NCBI GenBank assembly: GCA_002256685.1
Contig: NQJH01000031.1
Location: 1 to 12,008, forward strand
DNA from: Methylococcaceae bacterium NSP1-2
GTDB lineage: Bacteria > Pseudomonadota > Gammaproteobacteria > Methylococcales > Methylomonadaceae
Length of the DNA stretch: 12,008 nt
Direction of reading: 5' to 3'
The notes below the pieces were generated by a model that searched no databases, was not told the DNA's origin, and saw nothing but the letters and a program-made list of their open reading frames with translations. Every line of letters starts with the position of its first letter. Position 1 is the first letter of the stretch. Made by a program: the position numbers and the translations under genes. This document shows, one piece after another, positions 6,889-12,008 of this stretch.

Positions 6889-7120
6889 CCATGTAGGTGG
6901 TAAAAAATAACGACGGTATAGCTATCAAAAACCTGAATTTTTGCTATATTTTTCTGATTAATCAAATAAAGTAAGTTCATTTGCATAACGCTTTAAGTCA
7001 ATCTGTGGCGTCTTAAAAAGATCGACACAACCTCTGCTCTATTGAAAAGAGAGGTGATTTATTCATAACACAGACATAAAATCTATATTGGTAACTGGAC
7101 ACCAAGCGTCAGGAGTTTGA

Positions 7121-7585
7121 ATGATCATTATTTTAAAAAAAATACCTGCTAACACATCAGATTATCATATAGAAACATTCATTGCTCCCATCCTTAAAGG
7201 TGGCTTGTTTAGTGCCAGTGGTCGTATAGAAAACATTTCATTTTGGACCTATAAAATCGTCCAATCCAATACAGTCGAATATTATGCTTTAGTTGACATA
7301 GAACCAGATTCGGTCGGCGAACGGGTCATAAAACGGCTTAACAAAAAACCAATAAATGGCAAATATATTGCCATACAAGAATATCACGTTAGACATTGGA
7401 GCAATGATAAACGCGTATTCAAATCTGTCGTTGATCGAGGCAAAAATAATAAGCGCAAAGCTGACCGTAGACGCAAAATCATAAAAACAGAAAAAAAATC
7501 AAGAGTAGAAGAGACTAGATCAGAAATAACCATCTCCTCACATTCTGGCTTTTGGACTGAGCCGCGTGATAGAAGAACTAAATGA
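7121..7585 (+). CDS. putative RNA-binding protein with RRM-like domain and basic tail
   Basis: I do not recognise a named family for this 154-residue protein. Residues 1-90 can be read as an RRM-type beta-alpha-beta-beta-alpha-beta fold: MIIILKKIP as an RNP2-like first strand, SDYHIETFIAPIL as helix 1, EYYALVDIE (53-61) as the RNP1-like third strand, SVGERVIKRLNKK as helix 2, and INGKYIAIQEYHVR (78-91) as the closing strand, matching the L-NGK-I-V-E pattern common in RRMs. Residues about 105-130 are very rich in Lys/Arg (RGKNNKRKADRRRK and on), and the C-terminus is polar and probably disordered. The aromatic RNP positions are partly replaced, so RNA binding is inference. AGGAG lies six bases before the ATG. 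The gene stands alone, with a 269-base gap upstream (ybiT terminator, then no clear promoter). It has no signal peptide or membrane segment. Confidence 0.75.
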   Translation: MIIILKKIPANTSDYHIETFIAPILKGGLFSASGRIENISFWTYKIVQSNTVEYYALVDIEPDSVGERVIKRLNKKPINGKYIAIQEYHVRHWSNDKRVFKSVVDRGKNNKRKADRRRKIIKTEKKSRVEETRSEITISSHSGFWTEPRDRRTK

Positions 7586-7721
7586 TGAAACCTGCTTCAT
7601 GTCGCTAACCTTGTAGTCGCTACCGGCAGGTTATAATAGTAAAGCGTTATCCAGTAGATGGCACAAAGTTTGCTAATTTTCTATAGCAACTTCACCCCAA
7701 ACCTCCGCAACTAAAAAAACT

Positions 7722-8636
7722 ATGACGACAAAATACACTCCCCTAAAAGATCACGACACACCGCTTAAAGTGCTGTTTACCGGCTACCTCTGTACGGTAG
7801 CCATCGGTTATCTTTTTGCACTCATTCAAATATTATTCACTCACGGTATGGCGGATGGTAAATTCGGCTTATCGGTTGATGACATTGTTTACAGCTACTA
7901 CGGCAACCGCTCAGGCACCGCATTGGAACTTAAATTAAATGGTTCAATGAAAGAGAATGCCTCTGAGCAGGAGCGGTTTGCCATTATGAAATGGGTCAGA
8001 GATGGCGCAGATCAGTACGATTACAAAGACGATGGGATTGCTAAAATTATCGACACCCGTTGTGTGACCTGTCATAACAAAGACGCGTCGGGCATCCCTG
8101 ATTTTACTAAATTTGATGCACTAAAATCGTACACAACGCAAGATGAAGGGGCGACATTTTCCTCATTAACGCGCGTGTCGCATATTCATTTATTTGGTAT
8201 TAGTTTTATTTTCATGTTCGTCGGCTATATTTTTAGCTTTGCCGAAACCACCACCACCCAATACAAATGTATTGCCATCGGTATGCCTTATGCGTTTCTC
8301 ATTACTGATATTCTGTCATGGTGGCTGACTAAAATTCACCCGATGTTTGCGTGGTTAGTTATTTTTGCCGGTATGGGCATGGGTATTTCTTTTGCGTTTA
8401 TGTTAGTCACCTCTATTTTAGAAATGTGGCTATTTAAACCCGTGTTTATCGATGGCTTTGGTTCGCGTTATTTACAACGCCGTGACAGTCCAGACGCGTC
8501 TATTGCCGATAGAATTTGGGTCGTTCTTAAAACCTTAGTACGCTCTATTAAACCTGCTGCGTCTTTTGTGACACAACAATGGCTAACGCGTGGCTGGCCA
8601 TTGCTAAAAAACCTACTGAACTCCTTTAAAAAATAA
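7722..8636 (+). CDS. membrane-anchored c-type cytochrome-like protein (one CxxCH, about four TM helices)
   Basis: The 304-residue inner-membrane protein has one N-terminal helix (about 16-40), a soluble segment (41-150) carrying a single haem c attachment motif C114-V-T-C117-H118, three further helices (about 157-175, 184-203, 208-236) and a basic cytoplasmic-looking C-terminal tail. This topology puts the haem in the periplasm, as cytochrome c maturation requires. No methionine lies between the CxxCH and helix 2, so the usual distal Met ligand is not obvious. H154 and H156 in the motif SHIHLFG, and H206 in KIHPMF, lie at the periplasmic membrane edge and could ligate haem c or an extra haem b. 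Similar proteins occur in methylotrophs and nitrifiers, often under uninformative names. The role is probably electron transfer, but the partner is unknown. No strong Shine-Dalgarno sequence precedes the ATG. The gene is followed by a terminator at 8699-8731. Confidence 0.82.
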   Translation: MTTKYTPLKDHDTPLKVLFTGYLCTVAIGYLFALIQILFTHGMADGKFGLSVDDIVYSYYGNRSGTALELKLNGSMKENASEQERFAIMKWVRDGADQYDYKDDGIAKIIDTRCVTCHNKDASGIPDFTKFDALKSYTTQDEGATFSSLTRVSHIHLFGISFIFMFVGYIFSFAETTTTQYKCIAIGMPYAFLITDILSWWLTKIHPMFAWLVIFAGMGMGISFAFMLVTSILEMWLFKPVFIDGFGSRYLQRRDSPDASIADRIWVVLKTLVRSIKPAASFVTQQWLTRGWPLLKNLLNSFKK

Positions 8637-8698
8637 TCGAGTAAGTAATACGTTTTTAACAAAAAGTCAGCGTGACTATCCTAGTCAACAGTAACTCA

Positions 8699-8731
8699 AA
8701 CCGCCGAGGTTTTTTAAAACCTTGGCGGTTT
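8699..8731 (+). terminator. intrinsic terminator after the membrane cytochrome gene
   Basis: AACCGCCGAGGTTTT (8699-8713) pairs with AAAACCTTGGCGGTT (8716-8730), giving a 15-bp stem with a single G-T wobble and a very short TT loop. The following T-run is short (TTT then ACCTTT), so termination may be partial. Confidence 0.75.
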
Positions 8732-8858
8732 ACCTTTAATTTAACAACCACACTATCGCGTTCCTATTCCCCTTGTATCAATAAGCGAGATTTAATAGTG
8801 CGAATTGAAATATGTTAAAATATTAATTTTGTTACTTTACCTTTTATGGATGAGCATT

Positions 8859-9311
8859 ATGCGTATTAATCAAACATTTATTCTCTTGTTAATGGTTATT
8901 TTTTCATTCGTGGCTCAGGCTGAATCATCATTTAGTCCAGAGGCTAATGTACGAAAAACAGTGGATGCCGAAGGCAAAGTCATTTTTTCAAAATCAGGTT
9001 TCTCTAACAAAAAGCCAGTTAAAAAACCGGTAGAGCCTGAAGTCAAAGCTCCGCCAAAAAGTACCGCGCCCAAAGTGGATATTTACTACGCCAGCTGGGA
9101 TCCTTATAGCGATAAAGCCATTCTATTTTTTCGAGAAAATCATATTGTTGTCAATGCTTACGATATTGATCTCGATGCAAAAGCCGCAGAACGCAAAAAG
9201 AAGATTGATCCTAAATTTGTCGGAATGCCTTTGGTCATCATTAATGGTTCAGTGATTCGTGGCGTTGATGAAAAAAAATATCGAGATGCGTTGGCGATAA
9301 AACCGCAATAA
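8859..9311 (+). CDS. exported glutaredoxin-like protein lacking all cysteines (DUF4124-like N-terminus)
   Basis: The 150-residue product has a signal peptide (MRINQ, hydrophobic core, cleavage after VAQA at 18-21). It continues with a short segment resembling DUF4124 (VRKTVDAEGKVIFSKSG, 31-47), a Lys/Pro-rich linker (50-72), and a thioredoxin-fold domain from residue 73. The domain shows strand VDIYYAS, the active-site loop SWDPYS (79-84), where redox-active relatives have CPYC-type residues, the cis-proline motif GMPLVIING (122-130), and the glutaredoxin ending GSVIRGVDEKKYRDAL. The protein contains no cysteine, so it cannot be a thiol oxidoreductase; it may bind a partner, peptide or metal. 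The open frame extends to a TTG at 8805, but ATG at 8859 is chosen because it starts the signal peptide and has GGATGAG just upstream. It ends 50 bases from the convergent cas3 gene. Confidence 0.85.
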   Translation: MRINQTFILLLMVIFSFVAQAESSFSPEANVRKTVDAEGKVIFSKSGFSNKKPVKKPVEPEVKAPPKSTAPKVDIYYASWDPYSDKAILFFRENHIVVNAYDIDLDAKAAERKKKIDPKFVGMPLVIINGSVIRGVDEKKYRDALAIKPQ

Positions 9312-9361
9312 ACAGCACCAGTCAGTATTGTGTTGGGTAACAACAAAGGCTTTTAAAAAAT

Positions 9362-10309
9362 TCATTCATAATGAATTAAACCGAGTGCGTTGTGATAGCC
9401 AAAATTGGATGTGCCTGTCTTATAATCTAATTCAATCGCTACCAATTTTTCCAGCAACGCCTTATCAAACTTTAATTCCATCAAAGCGTGTTCGACATTC
9501 ATTGTTAATAGCAGCCTATTTTCATAATCAAGCTTAATTGTCTGAATACTCCCCGAATACGCAACAGCTATTTTCTTTTCACGATCCCACCAATGCCACG
9601 CTAGCAGTCTTATTTCTTCTTCCTCTATGTCTAACTTGCGAAACAAATACAAGCCGTTGTTATACAAGCCGTCACGAAAAATATTGTTTTCACTGTGATA
9701 ACCGTGCAGGTGCGAATCAGCGTTAGTCAACCATTGCTTTAATGCGTTGCCGTTATCGGCTTGTTCGAGATAACAACTATAGGCTTGGTGTTCGTGATAA
9801 CTGATTTCTGCTTGTTTTTTATCAGGTACTGATAACGACCATTGTGCGTCAATACTGTGTTGCATGGCGGTAAAATCAAACACTTCAATGGCTTGTTTGC
9901 TAGTTAATTTACAGTCGTAACGTGATGGTGTTTCAATACCGTAATACGAATACGCCCGTTGCTCTAGTTTAAACAAGCCGCGATACGTTGTGCTTAATAT
10001 CGCTACGTTAGGCGTATCAATCACTTTATGACGATGGCGCAAAATTCGCCCAGCGGTTTGAATAATTGAGCGGGTAGATTGCGGTTCAAAAATTCCCCAA
10101 TCAAAATCAAAATCCCGACCCACTTCAATAATTGAGGTAGCAGCAATTAAAATCACTAAATCGCGTGGCTGTTCGTTTTGCAGAATGTTTTGAATGACAG
10201 GATGTTGCGTCAATTGATCCATTTGCCGTTTTAAAGCTTGCTGACAAAATGTCTCAATTTCATACAGCACAATCGGCAATAATTTAGCGTGATAACACAC
10301 TCCACCGCA
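9362..10309 (-). pseudogene. cas3: type I-F cas3 (Cas2-3), 3' fragment: C-terminal RecA2 helicase part, out of frame
   Basis: This is the downstream piece of the broken I-F cas3 gene, about 315 codons, running to the natural stop at 9362-9364. It opens with VCYHAKLLPIVLYEIETF (the CYHS-type motif of I-F Cas3). It continues with the RecA2 core ATSIIEVGRDFDFDWGIFEP (helicase motif V) and STRSIIQTAGRILRHRH (motif VI, arginine finger region), then a C-terminal domain ending YHNALGLIHYE. These matches identify subtype I-F rather than I-C or I-E Cas3. The frame is +1 relative to the upstream part and opens just after an in-frame TAG at 10310-10312. No ribosome binding site of its own is evident, so separate translation is unlikely. 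No csy1 (cas8f) follows downstream, where I-F loci normally have it; a convergent glutaredoxin-like gene ends 50 bases away. Confidence 0.85.
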
Positions 10310-12008
10310 CTAAGCCAATGGATACCCGTGCCTTGCTTGCTTCATCAATAACATGATGACGGCAATGCAGAGTAAAGGCGGTTTGTAGGACTTGCTCAAA
10401 TAACTGCTCAGGTTGTGAATAGTCGCCAACAGGCAATAATTCAGCGCGACGCATGGCAGTTTGTTCAGTGAGATGTTTAACGACTTGCTGACTAAACAGC
10501 GCATGATATTTTTCATAATCAGCGTCAGACGCGTCACATTTAAGTTGAGAAAACTGGTATTGATCTGAAAACCAGCCGCAAAAAATCGGTTTTTCTACGT
10601 TATTCAAGCGTTGATACTGCTCAAAGCCTGTTCTGTAAGCGTGATAAAAATTAATCGCAATCGCTGGCGGTAAAGTTGCGGAAACTAATAACACTTTGCG
10701 CCCATACAAACCGCTTAAATAAACTAACTTTCCTAACGCCACTAAATCGCCATAGCTATAACTATCGACTTCATCCAACACTAAATCGCTAGTCATCAAG
10801 CGCAAACTCATTAACGTCGAACTACTCCGCCGCCCATCCGTTGGGGCAATAATATGATCGACTGTGGCAATTAAAATAGGTGTTGCTAAAATTTTCAGTT
10901 GTTTATCGGTTAAGGTGGGAAAATAGTCTTTTAAATTCCCGATGTCACCGTCATAAATGATTTCATCATCTTCGGCTATGCCTTCATTAAATGTCCCATT
11001 GTCACCAACCTCTTGTTGTACATCGGCTTTGTGTTGTTGTTCAAACAACGCTTGGCTGAGTTTAGAACCCACCATCACTGCCAGTTGGTTTTTTTCAAAA
11101 CCTATGCGTGATTTATCAGCGTAATCGTCACCCGCTTGCAACGTTAAAGACCGCAAACCCAATGCCAAGGAATATCGCAATTCTTTCGACAACACCGCCA
11201 TAAGCCGCGCCGCTGCCACGGTTTTACCCGCGCCCGTTTTAGCGGCAACAATACCGAAAAACCCTGCGTCTTGAATGCCGTTGTATTGTTCTTTGACTAT
11301 GCGAGCGCAACTGTCATCTTGCCAATGAAACGGGGAAGCTGGATTTTTTAACTGCGGTTTTTGTGCCAATATCGGCGGTAATTTTTGTGTTTCGATGCTT
11401 TGGAAATCTGGGTTGTCTGCGTAGCCCATCAACACCCGAAAACACCGTAGTGCTTGTTTATCCACCTTGTGCAAATGCGTCACCAAAGTATCAGCAGATT
11501 TGCCATCAATAGTATTAGCAAAACAAATGTTGCTACTATCGGATTTTGTATAAAGTTCTTTTGCTTGTGAGGCTTGATAATCCCCCAATACTAAAAACGG
11601 GCGCACGATATGCGCAATGGCAATTTTTAAATCATTGGCTTGATGCGCTAACGCTGGGACTTGTTCGGTCAACAAATACTGCAATTGTTTAGCTCTCTCT
11701 GCCAATGCGTTTAACCATTTATCATTTTTCGCTCTATCCGCCAATGCGTTTAACCATTTATCATTCTGCCACGGCATTTCTTTATAACTTTCAAAGGTGA
11801 TGGCGTGTTGTTTGTCGTTATCGCTAGTTGTTTCTTCCTTGCCAAAAAATGCTTCACCATACAAAAATGGGTATTCGCCTTCTTCGTACTGCCCTTCAGG
11901 CAATTTGTGATGCGTTAAAACCAACCACAGCAAACTACTAAACAACGGTAATTTTTTAAACGCTCCTGAGCGTAAGCGTTGCCACGGTGGCAACTTTCTA
12001 TACTCTGT
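10284..12008 (-). pseudogene. cas3: type I-F cas3 (Cas2-3), 5' fragment: HD end and RecA1 helicase part, truncated by window edge
   Basis: The frame is open to position 12008, so the Cas2 domain and most of the HD nuclease domain lie outside. Visible parts in order are the end of the HD domain (WLVLTHHKLPEG, the HH motif), a helical segment with a 13-residue tandem duplication, Walker A AAKTGAGKTVAAARLM, and the I-F hallmark LALGLRSLTLQAGDDY. ATPILIATVDHIIAPTDG, the Walker B/DEVD box LVLDEVDSYSYGD and motif III VSATLPPA follow. In Cas2-3 proteins the complex is recruited by the Csy surveillance complex, unwinds target DNA and cuts it with the HD domain. The frame runs through ARVSIGLVR (start of RecA2) and then into WSVLSR and a stop at 10284. 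About 20-30 family residues expected between GLVR and CYH are absent, so this is more than a single-base slip. All other motifs look intact, pointing to recent damage or an assembly fault. Confidence 0.88.
11692..11769 (-). repeat. 39-bp in-frame tandem duplication inside cas3
   Basis: Two adjacent 39-base units, 11692-11730 and 11731-11769, share a perfectly identical 26-base core (11701-11726 and 11740-11765). They encode NDKWLNALADRAK followed by NDKWLNALAERAK. Because the unit is a multiple of three, the reading frame is kept. It lies in the helical region between the HD and helicase domains. Confidence 0.9.

Noticed and set aside
7030..7055. ACCTCT / AGAGGT inverted repeat with a 14-base loop upstream of the RRM-like gene
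   Set aside because: The six-base arms with a large loop are weak and could be chance; no promoter or riboswitch pattern was recognised around it.
7589..7632. AACCTGC / GCAGGTT arms enclosing a repeated GTCGCTA after the RRM-like gene
   Set aside because: The arms are 30 bases apart and lack a T-run, so I could not call it a terminator; the seven-base direct repeat is too short to mean much.
9328..9726. Plus-strand frames opposite the 3' part of cas3
   Set aside because: They are antisense to conserved Cas3 sequence and have no independent support.
9362..12008. Possibility that the two cas3 frames are joined by programmed frameshifting
   Set aside because: No slippery heptamer or downstream stem was seen at the junction, and residues expected from the family appear to be missing there, which frameshifting would not explain.
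1..12008. CRISPR array next to cas3
   Set aside because: No regularly spaced 28-base repeats of I-F type were seen anywhere in the window.

Overview
The window looks like a chromosomal segment of a gammaproteobacterium of moderate GC content. The evidence is a YbiT-type ABC-F ATPase and a PpnP-type nucleoside phosphorylase in typical gammaproteobacterial form, an SmbP-like periplasmic metal-binding protein, a membrane-anchored c-type cytochrome-like protein, and a type I-F CRISPR-Cas nuclease-helicase. SmbP-like proteins and this kind of membrane haem protein suggest a methylotrophic/methanotrophic or sulfur-oxidising lineage (Methylococcales or Thiotrichales). That placement is inference. 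No rRNA, tRNA, transposase or CRISPR array was seen.

Layout. (1) 184-1503 (+) encodes a two-part flavoprotein: a PNPOx-like N-terminus and a ferredoxin-reductase-like FAD/NAD(P) C-terminus, with a perfect inverted repeat in its leader. It converges on an SmbP-like gene (1536-1892, -), and the two share a bidirectional terminator that overlaps the first gene's stop codon. (2) 2257-3639 (+) is a fold-type III PLP decarboxylase of the diaminopimelate/ornithine family, possibly coupled to a tiny upstream ORF. It converges on a HigA-like antitoxin gene (3724-4128, -) that has no toxin gene beside it but has a 9+9 bp palindrome in its leader. (3) 4310-5102 (+) is a tight pair, ppnP and a NYN-domain putative nuclease, followed by two back-to-back hairpins. 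The ABC-F gene ybiT (5265-6851, TTG start) follows with a strong terminator. (4) 7121-7585 (+) is an RRM-like putative RNA-binding protein with a basic tail. 7722-8636 (+) is a four-helix membrane protein with one CxxCH haem c site. 8859-9311 (+) is an exported, completely cysteine-free glutaredoxin-like protein. (5) From 9362 to the right edge (-) lies the 3' three-quarters or so of a type I-F cas3 (Cas2-3) gene. Its helicase motifs are recognisable, but the gene is broken at about 10287-10310 by a frame change combined with an apparent loss of roughly 20-30 codons.

The genes are mostly short, independently terminated units. The only likely multi-gene operon is ppnP-NYN. Three small proteins (SmbP-like, membrane cytochrome, glutaredoxin-like) act in or face the periplasm. 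The most notable region is the damaged I-F cas3. The space where csy1 (cas8f) would normally follow is taken by a convergent, unrelated gene, which suggests a decaying or rearranged CRISPR-Cas locus. I found no convincing sign of a wholly new system. The least characterised genes are the RRM-like protein, the membrane haem protein and the cysteine-less glutaredoxin-like protein.
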